NCBI GenBank assembly: GCA_018644675.1
Contig: JABGQC010000017.1
Span: 1 to 35,525, forward strand
Direction: 5' to 3'
Source of the DNA: Candidatus Thioglobus sp.
Lineage (GTDB): Bacteria; Pseudomonadota; Gammaproteobacteria; PS1; Pseudothioglobaceae
DNA: 35,525 bases
Shown one piece after another: positions 23,554 to 33,868 of the stretch. Made by a program: the position numbers and the translations under genes. The notes under the pieces were generated by a model. That model did no database searches, was not told the origin of the DNA, and saw only the letters and a program-made list of their open reading frames with translations. Position 1 is the stretch's first letter; the number at the start of each line of letters is the position of its first letter.

Positions 23554-24864
23554 TTAGGATAAAAATGCACTACGATTAATATCGTACTTTAATAGTTTTT
23601 CATTGAGTGTGCGCCTAGGGGTTTTAAGGAGTTCGCAAACTTGAGAGATGTTGCCCGAACACTCGATCATGGCCTGGGTGATTAATTGTTTTTCAAAATC
23701 CTGCATGACACCACGTAGATTTTTGTTAAATGTGTTGCCTATATCAATCATTTCAGTAGGTGATACTGACAATAAATGTGATATAGAAGTATTGACACTA
23801 CGATTGAGCAAAATAAATTGTTCTGCAATTTGTTTTAATTGCTGTTGATTTCCTGGCCAATCATAAGCAGACAAGGCAATGATATCTTGCTCTGATAATG
23901 TTGGAATAGAAGTTTGATAATGTGCTGCGGACTGCGCTATGTAGTGATTAAATAGTTCAAAAATGTCCTCTCGGTGCTCCCTTAATGCCGGAACGAGAAG
24001 TTTTCTGCCATTTAATAAAGTGCAGATTTTATTCAGGATGGTGTGTGTCTTTTCTGCCGTTATAGGGTTGGCAATAGAATAAATAAATCTAGGTAATGTT
24101 GATTCTGATTTACACACTTGTGCTGCAATTTTGTCTGTTAATAATTCTAGAAGTTTGGATCGACTCTCTAGTGGCAGCTGATCTAAGTTTTCTAAAAATA
24201 AACTTCCTTGACTTGCCCTGGATATAGAGTTGCCTTCTTCAAGGAAATGTTTTTCAAAAAACCGCTCAGAAATAATAATGCAGTTGATATGCACAAAAGG
24301 CTTTGTACCGAATTGACTATGCTGATGCAGGGTTTTTGCCACTAAGGCTTTTTCTACGCCTTTTTCTCCAATGATTAAAACGTTGTCCCTAGTATTGGCA
24401 CAGCTTAGTAGTTGAGTATTAAAATCTTGCAAACCTAGACTGTTGCCTAGGGGATGGGCATTGAGCTTTCTGAATTCTAAATTTGCATGGTATTTTTCGA
24501 TTGCCAATTCTGCCATTTTTTGCAAATCTTGAGGGTTGAATGGCTTGGCAATGAAATTATAAGCGCCGTGCTTAATCGCCTCTACTGCCGTGGTAATATT
24601 GCCATGGGCGGTTATCATGATAAGTGGCGGTGAATTTTCCCCAGATTGTAATGCGTCGAGAACCTCCATGCCGCTCATTTGAGGCATTTTGAGATCACAA
24701 ATTACCACGCCAACATTATGCTTATGCAATTCTGAAAGCATTTTTTTGCCACTAGCGTAGGCTTTGGCTAAAAGTTTGGCGCGAGAAAAATAATCCAATA
24801 GCGATTCTCGCATGGCTTGATCATCATCAACAATAATAATTATCGGTGGGCTAGGCTCATTCAT
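23554..24864 (-). CDS. dctD: DctD-like response regulator with degenerate AAA+ domain
   Basis: DctD partners DctB and normally activates sigma-54 promoters of dicarboxylate transport. The 436-residue product keeps the receiver (D57 in ICDLKMP), the WPGN block (DWPGNQQQLK, about 335-344) and a Fis-type helix-turn-helix at the C-terminus (about 400-430). The AAA+ core is eroded. Walker A reads GEKGVEK (166-172) instead of GETGTGKE. The whole loop with GAFTGA is missing between about 200 and 218. Walker B reads GSLFLENL. It therefore probably cannot contact sigma-54 or hydrolyse ATP, but can still be phosphorylated and bind DNA. It overlaps dctB by 4 bp. Confidence 0.9.
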   Translation of the reverse strand: MNEPSPPIIIIVDDDQAMRESLLDYFSRAKLLAKAYASGKKMLSELHKHNVGVVICDLKMPQMSGMEVLDALQSGENSPPLIMITAHGNITTAVEAIKHGAYNFIAKPFNPQDLQKMAELAIEKYHANLEFRKLNAHPLGNSLGLQDFNTQLLSCANTRDNVLIIGEKGVEKALVAKTLHQHSQFGTKPFVHINCIIISERFFEKHFLEEGNSISRASQGSLFLENLDQLPLESRSKLLELLTDKIAAQVCKSESTLPRFIYSIANPITAEKTHTILNKICTLLNGRKLLVPALREHREDIFELFNHYIAQSAAHYQTSIPTLSEQDIIALSAYDWPGNQQQLKQIAEQFILLNRSVNTSISHLLSVSPTEMIDIGNTFNKNLRGVMQDFEKQLITQAMIECSGNISQVCELLKTPRRTLNEKLLKYDINRSAFLS

Positions 24865-26618
24865 GTGGCAATTGGCAAGGTGATAATAAAAGTAGAGCCA
24901 GAGTTGATGTTATTGTGCGCACTTAGGGTTCCATGTAGCTCGTGAATGATATTATGAGATATAGTTAAACCAAGTCCTAAGCCAACGCCTGAGGGTTTGG
25001 TGGTATAGAACGGATCGAATAAAATTTGAAGTGTTTCTTCGGCAATGCCCGTACCTGTGTCTTCAACCTTGATAACTAGATTTTGCTGATCTTTAATAGA
25101 TAAACTAATGGCAATGCGTTTTTCATCGGAAAATTCAAGTGCCGCTCTGGAATTGTTAATTAAATTAACTAAAACTTGCTCAATGCGAACCTGATCTCCT
25201 TTAACTATATAGGGCTTGTCCTCAAACTCCAGTGAGAGTTCAATGTTATCTTGTTTAAGTGCGGGCGAGATAATCATAAGTGCACCATTAAGCGCATCTC
25301 TAATGTCAACCTTGGATAGAGAATTATCTCCAGTATGGGAGAAAAAGTGCAGTTGTTGTGAGATTTTACTCATACGATCTACCAAGGCGTCTAATTTTGG
25401 TAGAACGTTATTTTCGTGATTGTTGTTTTCTGAAAGTTGAGCTCCGGCAATATAGGTTTTCATGGCAGATAATGGCTGACCTAATTCATGGATGATGGAT
25501 GCTGATAGCTGCCCCATAGCGGCTAATTTGCTAGCCCTCTCAATTTTCGTTTGCGCAATACGAAGCTCACCTTCTACTTGGTGTCGGTGTTCAATCTCAG
25601 TTTTAAGTAGGTCGTTTAATTCTCTAAGATTGGCTGACTCTTTTAGTGATGTTTGGAGTTTGTTGCTTGACTGCGATAGCCACCATAATAATACAATCGT
25701 AAGTGCCGCTAACAAGGCAAACCCCATCTTGGTCCAACTAACAATAGCAAGTTGATTAATACGATCAACAGGTGTTAGATAATGTATGGTCCAATTGGTG
25801 TCTTGAATTTTATTTGATTGATGCACGTAAGTTGCCTCATCAATAGTTAGTTGATCTTTTTTGTTGGTTATGGCATCTGAGAGTGGGCGAAGACCTTGAT
25901 CGGAAAATTGTTTCTGCAGCTGAATATTTGCAAGCTGAGAGGCTTTTAATGTTTTAAGAGTGCGATATTTCCATGGGGTCTTGGAGCTAAGAATAACAAT
26001 ACCGTCTTGGTTGGTTACAAATAGATCCTCTCCAGCATCTATCCAAATGTTTTCCAATATGCTTAGATCAATTTTGGCGACAGTCACTGCCACAATGCTA
26101 TCGTTATCCTTAACACCTGTAGAAATATAAAATCCGGGTTTTTTTGAAGCGGTACCAATGCCGAAAAATTTGCTATTTTTGCCAAGCATCGCCTCTTTAA
26201 AATAAGGTCTAAAAGCGAAATTTTTACCAACAAAGCTAGCTTTGTTGCGCCAGTTGCTGGCAGATAGGGTGGTTCCAGATCTATCCATCACGTACAGCTC
26301 ATTGGCGCCAGAAGCATGTTTAATATCTTCCAAAGCCATATTTGCTAAATCTGATTTTTGCATAGACCATTCAATCAGCTGCTTATCTCTAGCAATAACA
26401 AAAGGTAGAAAGTTAAAGCGTGTCAGTTCGTTATGTAAAGAGTTTTGATACAAACCAATGCGCTCAATTGCTTGCAACTTTAAGTCATTTGTATGAGAAT
26501 TGATAGTACTGTGATAAACAAAAAAACCAATAGATAATGATATAAAAATACCAATAACACTAATTTTAATAGATTTAGAAATCACATTTATTTTCGGGTA
26601 TGGTAAGTGGAAATCCAC
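24861..26618 (-). CDS. dctB: C4-dicarboxylate sensor histidine kinase
   Basis: DctB senses periplasmic dicarboxylates and phosphorylates DctD. The 585-residue product has two membrane helices (about 19-34 and 295-315) flanking a periplasmic double Cache/PDC domain with MDRSGTTLSASNW and FRPYFKEAMLGK. A coiled linker leads to the kinase, with the H box SIIHELGQPLSAMKTY, N box NLINNSRAALE, and G boxes VEDTGTGI and GVGLGLGLTIS. All catalytic motifs look intact, unlike those of DctD. The start is uncertain: the first possible codon is the GTG at 26618, preceded directly by an in-frame TAG, with no good Shine-Dalgarno. That GTG lies inside the palindrome at 26606-26624. Confidence 0.9.
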   Translation of the reverse strand: MDFHLPYPKINVISKSIKISVIGIFISLSIGFFVYHSTINSHTNDLKLQAIERIGLYQNSLHNELTRFNFLPFVIARDKQLIEWSMQKSDLANMALEDIKHASGANELYVMDRSGTTLSASNWRNKASFVGKNFAFRPYFKEAMLGKNSKFFGIGTASKKPGFYISTGVKDNDSIVAVTVAKIDLSILENIWIDAGEDLFVTNQDGIVILSSKTPWKYRTLKTLKASQLANIQLQKQFSDQGLRPLSDAITNKKDQLTIDEATYVHQSNKIQDTNWTIHYLTPVDRINQLAIVSWTKMGFALLAALTIVLLWWLSQSSNKLQTSLKESANLRELNDLLKTEIEHRHQVEGELRIAQTKIERASKLAAMGQLSASIIHELGQPLSAMKTYIAGAQLSENNNHENNVLPKLDALVDRMSKISQQLHFFSHTGDNSLSKVDIRDALNGALMIISPALKQDNIELSLEFEDKPYIVKGDQVRIEQVLVNLINNSRAALEFSDEKRIAISLSIKDQQNLVIKVEDTGTGIAEETLQILFDPFYTTKPSGVGLGLGLTISHNIIHELHGTLSAHNNINSGSTFIITLPIAT

Positions 26619-26624
26619 CTATCT
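26606..26624 (-). promoter_or_regulatory. Palindromic operator candidate at the dctB start
   Basis: On the minus strand AGATAGGTGGATTTCCACT contains the palindrome GTGGATTTCCAC and overlaps the presumed GTG start of dctB. It matches 16 of 19 bases with the site upstream of dctP. Binding here would suit repression or autoregulation of dctBD. Confidence 0.55.
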
Positions 26625-26641
26625 TGTGTCTTGAATTATAG

Positions 26642-27466
26642 CTATCTTAATGATAGTTTATTGATGATTTTGGCGCTAATCTCTTCAATGGAGGTTTGAG
26701 TGGTATCGATAAAAGGGATGTTGTTGCTATGATATAAATCCTCTGCACGTTTCACCTCGCTTTGACATTGTTTTAATGAGGCGTAGCTACTATTACTGCG
26801 GCGCTCATCTCGAATTTTTTGTAAGCGAATGGGGTTGATGGTCAGGCCAAATAATTTGTGTTTATGTTGCTGTAGGCTTTCGGGTAGTTGAGTATTGTCC
26901 AAGTCTTGTTCGATAAGTGGATAGTTAGCTGCGTTAATACCATATTGTAGAGCCATGAACAAGCAGCTGGGTGTTTTCCCGGATCGGGATACGCCAACAA
27001 GAATAAGGTCGGCGTTTTCATAACTTTTAGAGCCCAATCCATCGTCACTACCTAAGGCAAAATTAATACTGCTAATTCTGTCAGAGTAATTATCATTATG
27101 ATTTACACCGTGCGATTGTCCGGCAGTGTGTGAAGATTTTAGATCTAGTGAGCGCTCCATTTTTGAGATAAAGGTATCAAAAAAATCAAAAAATATACAA
27201 TTACTTTTTGATAGAATATCTCGGTATTCAGCATCAATTTGAGTGCTGAATACCAAAGCTGGCTCACCTGTTTTTATAGAGGCGCTATTGACTTTTACAG
27301 CAGCAGCATTAGCTTTATCCAATGTGTCGATAAAAGATAGGTGGATTTTATTAAAATCCACACCTTCAAATTGACTAAGAAGACTACCGCCTAATGCCTC
27401 TGCCGTAATTCCTGTACGGTCAGATATAAAAAAGACCGTTCTATTTTTAGCGCTTTGCTTGACCAA
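26642..27466 (-). CDS. ppsR: PEP synthase regulatory protein (kinase/pyrophosphorylase)
   Basis: PpsR (DUF299 family) switches PEP synthase off by ADP-dependent phosphorylation and back on by phosphate-dependent removal. The 274-residue product begins [16 protein letters not shown] and has the P-loop GVSRSGKTP and the family blocks [13 protein letters not shown] and [13 protein letters not shown]. The start is a TTG at 27466, giving a 20-bp overlap with the end of ppsA. No other start fits the N-terminus, so translation is likely coupled. In E. coli ppsR and ppsA are divergent. Here they are in series. dctB follows after 23 bp. Confidence 0.92.
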   Translation of the reverse strand: MVKQSAKNRTVFFISDRTGITAEALGGSLLSQFEGVDFNKIHLSFIDTLDKANAAAVKVNSASIKTGEPALVFSTQIDAEYRDILSKSNCIFFDFFDTFISKMERSLDLKSSHTAGQSHGVNHNDNYSDRISSINFALGSDDGLGSKSYENADLILVGVSRSGKTPSCLFMALQYGINAANYPLIEQDLDNTQLPESLQQHKHKLFGLTINPIRLQKIRDERRSNSSYASLKQCQSEVKRAEDLYHSNNIPFIDTTQTSIEEISAKIINKLSLR

Positions 27467-29819
27467 GATGCGACCAGGTTTTTACTACAGTATCAGGGTT
27501 GAGTGAAATACTGGTGATCTTCTGTTCCAGTAGCCATTGTGCTAACTCTGGATGATCAGAAGGGCCTTGTCCACAGATGCCGATGTATTTATTTTGCGCA
27601 TGGCAGGCGTTGATCGCCATAGAAATCATCTTTTTAACTGCAGGATCTTGCTCGTCAAATCCATCAGCAATAATGCCAGAATCACGATCCATTCCAAGCG
27701 TTAGTTGCGTCATGTCATTTGAACCGATAGAGAAGCCATCAAAATATTGTAAGAATTCATCAGCTAGCACCGCATTTGAAGGCAACTCGCACATCATAAT
27801 CACTCGAAGGCCATTAACGCCACGCTCAAGCCCGTTAACTTTTAGAAGTTCAATCACTTGTTTGGCTTCATTTAAGGTTCTGACAAACGGAATCATAATC
27901 TCTACATTGGTCAATCCCATTTGTTCTCTAACTCTTTTAATGGCTTGACATTCGAGTTCAAAACAAGCTTGAAAATCTTCTGATAAATACCTGGCCGTTC
28001 CTCGAAAGCCGATCATAGGGTTTTCTTCGGTAGGCTCGTATCTAGTGCCTGCGTAAAGATTTGCATATTCGTTGGATTTAAAATCCGACATTCTAATAAT
28101 AACGGTATTTTTAGAAAATGCAGCCGCAATTGTGGCAATGCCTTCGGTAAGTTTTCCAACGTAGAATTCAAGCGCAGAGCTATAACCTGCTGTTCTTTGT
28201 TGAATTTCTGCCTGCATGTCATCTGGTAATTGGTCAAACTCTAACAGGGCTTTTGGGTGAATGCCAATGGTTGTATTGATGATAAATTCTAAGCGCGCCA
28301 GTCCAACGCCAGCGTTAGGAATACTGGCAAAATCAAATGCTCTACTTGGGTTACCAACATTCATCATGATTTTAGTTGGGATTTCAGGCAAGGCATCAAC
28401 TGACAGTTGAGTGTGTTCAAAATCAAGTATGCCTTCATAGACATAACCTGTATCACCTTGGGCGCAAGAAGCGGTAATAGGAGTTTGGTCAGTTAGTATG
28501 TCAGTTGCATTGCCGGTGCCCACAATGGCAGGTACACCTAATTCGCGAGCAATGATGGCAGCATGACAAGTACGTCCCCCACGGTTAGTGATAATAGCAG
28601 AAGCACGCTTCATCACAGGCTCCCAATCTGGATCTGTCATGTCAGTGACCAAAACATCTCCTTCTTGTACTTGGTCCATTTCAGAAATATTGCTAATCAC
28701 ACGAGCAGGGCCGTGTCCAATTTTTTGACCAATCGCTCTGCCTTCGATTAGTACGGGTGATTCTTGTGTTAATTTATATCTATCTATTGTATGTGAGTTA
28801 TTCTCTCTACTCTTAACAGTTTCCGGACGAGCTTGAACAATGTAGAGTTTGTTGTTGCCACCATCAAGCGCCCATTCGATATCCATCGGTCTTTGGTAGT
28901 GCTGTTCAATGATGATAGCGTAACGAGCTAATTCTTGGATTTGGTCATCATTCAAACTAAACTGCTGCTGTTGTTCCTTAGGAACAGACTCAATAGCTAC
29001 AGTGCTTTTTAAGTCATCATAAGCGTAAGTCATTTTGATTTCTTTAGAGCCTAATGTGCGACTAAGAATGGCCAGTTTGTTGGCTTGCAGTGTAGGTTTG
29101 TGTACATAAAATTCATCAGGGTTAACAGAGCCTTGAACCACAGTCTCTCCAAGTCCATAAGCAGAAGTGATAAATACAGTTTCATCAAACCCAGATTCGG
29201 TGTCAATGGTAAACATAACGCCACTAGCGCCAATGTCGCTTCTGACCATTTGTTGAATGCCTGCAGATAAGGCAACTTCTGAATGCTCAAACCCTTGATG
29301 TACACGATATGAAATGGCTCGATCATTATAAAGCGAGGCAAAAACTTTCTTGATGGAGCTAAATATGTCATCAATGCCGTGGACATTAAGATAGGTTTCT
29401 TGTTGTCCGGCAAATGAGGCCTCAGGTAGATCTTCGGCCGTTGCAGAAGATCTAACAGCGAAAGTTGCTTCTGAGCCCAGTTGTTTTTCTAGTTGTTGAT
29501 AATTAGTGACAATGTCATTATGTAGTGCATCTGGAAATTGAGATTCTTGCACCCAATTACGAATAGTTGAGCCTACTGAGGTTAATGCTTGAATATTGTT
29601 AGGGTCTAGATCTTTAAGCAGCTCGTTAATTTTTGTTTTTAGATTGTTGTGATCTAAAAACATTTCAAACGCATAAGCTGTTGTTGCAAAGCCACCAGGC
29701 ACTCGAACGCCTTTACTAGACAAAGCGCCAATCATCTCTCCTAAAGAGGCATTTTTCCCACCCACGCTTTCCACATCAGTAATACCAACTTTATCTAGCC
29801 AAACAACGTAATCACTCAT
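27447..29819 (-). CDS. ppsA: Phosphoenolpyruvate synthase
   Basis: PEP synthase converts pyruvate, ATP and water into PEP, AMP and phosphate, the entry to gluconeogenesis from C3 acids. The 790 residues match the family length (792 in E. coli). The N-terminal ATP-grasp domain shows [11 protein letters not shown] and [20 protein letters not shown]. The swivelling domain has the phosphohistidine in [15 protein letters not shown]. The C-terminal barrel has [10 protein letters not shown] and the Cys-containing GICGQGPSD. Together with the malic enzyme and dicarboxylate uptake genes nearby it would turn imported malate into PEP. Confidence 0.97.
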   Translation of the reverse strand: MSDYVVWLDKVGITDVESVGGKNASLGEMIGALSSKGVRVPGGFATTAYAFEMFLDHNNLKTKINELLKDLDPNNIQALTSVGSTIRNWVQESQFPDALHNDIVTNYQQLEKQLGSEATFAVRSSATAEDLPEASFAGQQETYLNVHGIDDIFSSIKKVFASLYNDRAISYRVHQGFEHSEVALSAGIQQMVRSDIGASGVMFTIDTESGFDETVFITSAYGLGETVVQGSVNPDEFYVHKPTLQANKLAILSRTLGSKEIKMTYAYDDLKSTVAIESVPKEQQQQFSLNDDQIQELARYAIIIEQHYQRPMDIEWALDGGNNKLYIVQARPETVKSRENNSHTIDRYKLTQESPVLIEGRAIGQKIGHGPARVISNISEMDQVQEGDVLVTDMTDPDWEPVMKRASAIITNRGGRTCHAAIIARELGVPAIVGTGNATDILTDQTPITASCAQGDTGYVYEGILDFEHTQLSVDALPEIPTKIMMNVGNPSRAFDFASIPNAGVGLARLEFIINTTIGIHPKALLEFDQLPDDMQAEIQQRTAGYSSALEFYVGKLTEGIATIAAAFSKNTVIIRMSDFKSNEYANLYAGTRYEPTEENPMIGFRGTARYLSEDFQACFELECQAIKRVREQMGLTNVEIMIPFVRTLNEAKQVIELLKVNGLERGVNGLRVIMMCELPSNAVLADEFLQYFDGFSIGSNDMTQLTLGMDRDSGIIADGFDEQDPAVKKMISMAINACHAQNKYIGICGQGPSDHPELAQWLLEQKITSISLNPDTVVKTWSHLGQAKR

Positions 29820-29891
29820 ATATCCCCCTTGGTTATTGTGATTAAAACAATTAAATATTTAGTCAATATTTTATTTTGATTTAGGTTACTC

Positions 29892-29920
29892 ATAATATAG
29901 GATGAAATTTGATATGTCAC
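29892..29920 (-). promoter_or_regulatory. Sigma-70 promoter candidate for ppsA
   Basis: On the minus strand GTGACA (29915-29920), a 17-bp spacer and TATTAT (29892-29897), each differing from consensus at one base. It would give a leader of about 65 nt before the ppsA ATG. Confidence 0.6.
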
Positions 29921-29938
29921 TTTATTATTATAATAATA

Positions 29939-30108
29939 TTTCATATTATGAAAATAGTTCGTTATATTATGAAAAAAAAAGCCAGGCGAGACGGGTTTAT
30001 GTATGATATTCTTTATCCTAATAGGATATAAGGTTGGACCATTTTGATATTAATATTTGGTTTTTCGGTATATTGACATTGAAATAATATTTTTTTACAA
30101 GGGGAAGT
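29939..30108 (+). promoter_or_regulatory. AT-rich upstream region of the sdh operon
   Basis: The gap between ppsA and the sdh operon (29820-30108) holds no ORF. It contains a 15-bp palindrome TTTCATATTATGAAA (29939-29953). TTCATA with TATATT 17 bp downstream is a possible + strand promoter. There is also a hairpin around TATCC-TAATA-GGATA (30014-30028). TTGACA at 30073-30078 lacks a good -10. These are visual matches only. I cannot say which promoter is used. Confidence 0.35.
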
Positions 30109-30591
30109 ATGAAATACCATTTAATTAACAAGGAGTCTATTGATACGGTACTTGATAAAGCTAGACAATATCGATCTTTACTAGAGCCTGATTTGGCGAT
30201 CAGTATTTGTATTGATGTCTTTGCAGTTGATCCCGATAATCAACAGGCATTAGTAGTGTATATCTTAGCGTTAACAGATCAATTGGGACTGAGCAATGTC
30301 AAGATTTCACACAAGAAAATTACAGAGACTATTAATAGGTTAGATTCTGAATTCCACAGGCATTACTACACAGGCATCTTTTTAGAACGAAAAGCAAGAG
30401 GACTGTTGAAGCATGCCATGTCACATTCTTTTGCTTACAAAGGTTTGATGGAGGCAATTGCCAAATATGAAATTGCTGAAAAAATGGCACCCAAGCATTG
30501 TTCTGACCCAATTTTGCGCTACAACAGCTGTCTTCGTACTATAGAGAAAGAAGGGCTACAACCTAGAAAGGAATTCGATGAACTTTTTTAA
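30109..30591 (+). CDS. TPR-like helical protein heading the sdh operon
   Basis: I do not recognise a named family. The 160-residue protein is soluble and mostly helical. About 15-60 (KARQYRSLLEPDLAISICIDVFAVDPDNQQALVVYILAL) and 100-150 (HAMSHSFAYKGLMEAIAKYEIAEKMAPKH) read like tetratricopeptide repeats, each with the Pro that ends a TPR helix pair. AAGGGGAAG precedes the ATG. It overlaps sdhC by 14 bp and must be translated with it. A role in assembling or maturing the succinate/fumarate oxidoreductase is a guess from position. Confidence 0.8.
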   Translation: MKYHLINKESIDTVLDKARQYRSLLEPDLAISICIDVFAVDPDNQQALVVYILALTDQLGLSNVKISHKKITETINRLDSEFHRHYYTGIFLERKARGLLKHAMSHSFAYKGLMEAIAKYEIAEKMAPKHCSDPILRYNSCLRTIEKEGLQPRKEFDELF

Positions 30592-31174
30592 TCATACCGC
30601 AACCCGCAAAAAATGGATGGCCATTGCTGGCTTGATATGGCTTTCATATCTTGGTTTTCATCTGTTAAGTCTGCTTAATTTCCATTCAGGAAAAACAGCT
30701 TTTAATGAGTTTTACCAATGGTTTTCACAAACGCCTTTTTATGGATTTATGGTTGTATTGCTAATCGCAACACTATCTTTTCATGTGATAACGGCTGTAT
30801 CTCGCCAACTAAGTAACAACTCCAGCGCAGGCACCAGATACCAGAAAAAATATCCTGAGGCCATTCCTAGAGTCGCAGCTTGGGGTGGTGCAGCTACATT
30901 ATTTGCATTTATTGTTTTCCATTTTGTGCAAATGACTTTGCTGATTGATAAGGCTGATTTGTACCAGTCAATGGTATCTATGTTTTCCAATCCAATAATG
31001 TGGGTTGTTTACGCACTGGGTTTGTTAACTTTAGGTGCACACCTACACCACGGATTAACCAATGTATTGCAGACATTTGGTCTATCGTCCAAGCATCATC
31101 ATGGTGTTGCCATTGCCATTGTGGCAGTTATTATTGTTAGTTTTATTAGTATTCCAGTGAGTGTTATATTATGA
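30578..31174 (+). CDS. sdhC: Succinate dehydrogenase/fumarate reductase cytochrome b, type B
   Basis: This is the single, five-helix, diheme anchor of a type-B succinate:quinone oxidoreductase. The 198-residue product has histidines at H28, H69, H115 and H155, close to the four heme ligands of Bacillus SdhC (28, 70, 113, 155). It binds quinone in the inner membrane. No second anchor (sdhD) is present, which confirms type B. It overlaps the upstream gene by 14 bp and sdhA by 4 bp. Whether the enzyme runs as succinate dehydrogenase or fumarate reductase cannot be decided from sequence. Confidence 0.9.
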   Translation: MNFFNHTATRKKWMAIAGLIWLSYLGFHLLSLLNFHSGKTAFNEFYQWFSQTPFYGFMVVLLIATLSFHVITAVSRQLSNNSSAGTRYQKKYPEAIPRVAAWGGAATLFAFIVFHFVQMTLLIDKADLYQSMVSMFSNPIMWVVYALGLLTLGAHLHHGLTNVLQTFGLSSKHHHGVAIAIVAVIIVSFISIPVSVIL

Positions 31175-33099
31175 GTAATCTTTATGCAAATGAGCCAACA
31201 GGTCCTTTAGAAAGTCGCTGGGAAAAGCATTTATTTAATTTATCTTTAATTGCACCACAGAATCGTAAAAAACACAAAGTTATTGTGGTGGGCACGGGCC
31301 TTGCTGGCGCTTCATTATGCGCCACGTTAGGAGAGGCGGGTTATCAAGTAAGCTCTTTTTGCTTTCAAGATTCACCACGTAGAGCGCATTCTATTGCTGC
31401 ACAAGGTGGCATTAATGCAACAAAGAATTATCAAAATGATGGCGATAGTGTCTGGCGTTTATTTTATGACACGATTAAGGGTGGTGACTTTAGAGCAAGA
31501 GAGTCTAATGTTTATCGCTTAGCGGAGTTAAGTGGTAATATTATTGATCAAGCTGTGGCACAAGGTGTGCCTTTTGCAAGAGAATATAGTGGTTATTTGG
31601 CTAATCGTTCGTTTGGTGGCACTCAAGTATCTCGTACTTTTTATGCACGCGGACAAACGGGTCAACAACTATTACTTGGCGCTTATCAAGCGCATAGTCG
31701 TCAGTTAGAAAATGACAATGTTACTCATCAATCAAGATCAGAGATGCTTGAAATTATTATGGTTGACGATAAGGCTCGTGGCGTTGTTGTTAGAGATCTG
31801 GTGACGGGTGAAATTTCAGCACATACAGCCGACTGCGTTATTTTATGTACAGGTGGTTATAGTAATGCGTTTTATTTGTCTACTAATGCTAAAGGCTGTA
31901 ACACCTCGGCAACTTGGCGTGCTTACAAACAAGGCGCATATTTTGCTAATCCGAGTTTTACCCAAATTCACCCAACTTGCGTTCCACCGACAGGTGAAAA
32001 TCAATCTAAGTTGACGCTAATGAGCGAGTCTTTGCGTAATGATGGGCGTATTTGGGCACCAAAAAATATTGAAGATTGTGAAAAAAATCCAGCCGATATT
32101 AAAGAAGAAGACAGAGATTATTTTTTAGAAAGAATGTATCCGGCTTTTGCCAATCTTGTTCCTAGAGATGTGGCATCACGTGCTGTTAAACATATTTGTG
32201 ATCAAGGTCATGGTGTCGGTAGTAAGATTCATGGCCAACGTTTAGGTGTTTATCTTGATTTTAGTGCGATTATTGAAAAATTAGGCCTGGATGCGGTTGC
32301 AGAAAAATATGGTAATTTGTTTGATATGTATTCAAGCATTACGGGTGAAGATCCTTATCAAACGCCAATGAAGATTTATCCGGCGCCACATTACACCATG
32401 GGTGGATTATGGGTTGATTACAACCTAATGACGTCTGTAGAGGGTTTATTTGCAGGTGGTGAGGCTAATTTTTCTGACCATGGTGCTAATCGTTTGGGCG
32501 CTTCTGCATTGATGCAGGGGTTAGCAGACGGGTACTTTATTTTGCCAAAAACAGTGGCGAATTATTTATCCAGAAATCCGTTAGCTGAAGTGGATGATAA
32601 CCATCCTCAAGTTGTGCAAAGTTTAAAAGCAGTTAGAGATCGTATTCAACAATTAATGCATGCACCGCAACCAAAACACTCACCAGAATATTTCCATCAA
32701 AAGCTAGGAAAAATATTATGGGAAGCTTGTGGCATGTCTCGAGAAGCAGATAGATTAAACCAAGCTATTGGTGAAATTGCAGAATTGGAGGCACATTTTT
32801 GGCAAAATATTAAAGTCACGGGTGTTGATAACGATTTAAACCAAACATTAGAGCGTGCAGGGCGAGTGGCTGATTTTATCGAGTTAGGTAAGCTAATGTG
32901 TCAAGATGCACTAATGCGAGAAGAGTCTTGTGGTGCACATGCTAGGGTAGAGTATTTGTCTGAAGGTGGTGAAGCTAAGAGAGATGATGATGATTTTTCA
33001 TTTGTGGGCGCATGGGAATATAAACCTGAACAGCCGATGCTGCACAAAGAGCAGCTTAACTATGAGTTTATTGAACTGACTGTGAGGAACTACAAATGA
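31171..33099 (+). CDS. sdhA: Succinate dehydrogenase/fumarate reductase flavoprotein subunit
   Basis: This catalytic subunit interconverts succinate and fumarate with covalently bound FAD. The 642-residue product shows the FAD motif GTGLAG (41-46), the flavin-linked histidine in HSIAAQGG (H73), the substrate region [10 protein letters not shown] and the C-terminal [16 protein letters not shown]. The long type-B-like stretch [20 protein letters not shown] matches Bacteroides/Bacillus enzymes rather than E. coli SdhA. It overlaps sdhC and sdhB by 4 bp each. Confidence 0.95.
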   Translation: MSNLYANEPTGPLESRWEKHLFNLSLIAPQNRKKHKVIVVGTGLAGASLCATLGEAGYQVSSFCFQDSPRRAHSIAAQGGINATKNYQNDGDSVWRLFYDTIKGGDFRARESNVYRLAELSGNIIDQAVAQGVPFAREYSGYLANRSFGGTQVSRTFYARGQTGQQLLLGAYQAHSRQLENDNVTHQSRSEMLEIIMVDDKARGVVVRDLVTGEISAHTADCVILCTGGYSNAFYLSTNAKGCNTSATWRAYKQGAYFANPSFTQIHPTCVPPTGENQSKLTLMSESLRNDGRIWAPKNIEDCEKNPADIKEEDRDYFLERMYPAFANLVPRDVASRAVKHICDQGHGVGSKIHGQRLGVYLDFSAIIEKLGLDAVAEKYGNLFDMYSSITGEDPYQTPMKIYPAPHYTMGGLWVDYNLMTSVEGLFAGGEANFSDHGANRLGASALMQGLADGYFILPKTVANYLSRNPLAEVDDNHPQVVQSLKAVRDRIQQLMHAPQPKHSPEYFHQKLGKILWEACGMSREADRLNQAIGEIAELEAHFWQNIKVTGVDNDLNQTLERAGRVADFIELGKLMCQDALMREESCGAHARVEYLSEGGEAKRDDDDFSFVGAWEYKPEQPMLHKEQLNYEFIELTVRNYK

Positions 33100-33827
33100 A
33101 TTTTACTCTACATATTTGGCGACAAAAAAATAGCGATATTAGCGGAGAATTTGTTACCTATAAGATCGATAATATTGACGAAGATACTTCATTTTTGGAG
33201 ATGCTTGATCAGCTTAATGAGCAACTTATTGCGCAAGATCAAGACTGTATTGTGTTTGACTATGATTGTCGTGAAGGTATTTGTGGCGCTTGTTCACTGG
33301 TTATTAATGGTTATCCACATGGCGATAAGAAAGCCACTACAACTTGTCAGTTGTATATGCGTGATTACAAACATCAAACTGAATTATGGGTAGAGCCTTG
33401 GCGCGCTGAGTCATTTCCAGTAATCAAAGATTTAACAGTTGATCGCACATCGTTCGATGATATTATTCAATCAGGCGGATATGTATCTGTACATACAGGA
33501 TCAGCGCCTGAAGCAAATGCTTTGCTAGTGGATAAGCATAGTGCAGATGAAGCATTTAATTCGGCAACTTGTATCGGCTGTGGCGCTTGTGTGGCTGTTT
33601 GTCCAAATGCATCAGCGACACTGTTTGTTGCGGCTAAAATTACACATTTGTCGTTGTTGCCTCAAGGCAAGATCGAAGAGCAAGATCGGGCTAGAAAAAT
33701 GTTCCAGAAAATGGAGAGTGAGGGTTTTGGCAGTTGTTCAAATCATCGCTATTGTGAACGTGTTTGCCCTAAGGGGATTACAGTTTCAAATATCACCAAG
33801 ATGAATCAAATCCTTGGTTGGACATAG
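33096..33827 (+). CDS. sdhB: Succinate dehydrogenase/fumarate reductase iron-sulfur subunit
   Basis: This subunit carries electrons between FAD and the heme/quinone anchor. The 243-residue product has the [2Fe-2S] ligands (C58, C63, C66, C84), the [4Fe-4S] motif [12 protein letters not shown] and the [3Fe-4S] region with [15 protein letters not shown]. All clusters look complete. The sequence is type B. It is the last gene of the sdh unit, and the malic enzyme gene starts 41 bp later. Confidence 0.95.
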   Translation: MNFTLHIWRQKNSDISGEFVTYKIDNIDEDTSFLEMLDQLNEQLIAQDQDCIVFDYDCREGICGACSLVINGYPHGDKKATTTCQLYMRDYKHQTELWVEPWRAESFPVIKDLTVDRTSFDDIIQSGGYVSVHTGSAPEANALLVDKHSADEAFNSATCIGCGACVAVCPNASATLFVAAKITHLSLLPQGKIEEQDRARKMFQKMESEGFGSCSNHRYCERVCPKGITVSNITKMNQILGWT

Positions 33828-33868
33828 GTACGATATAAATTTACTTTTTAATACAATAAAATAAAATT

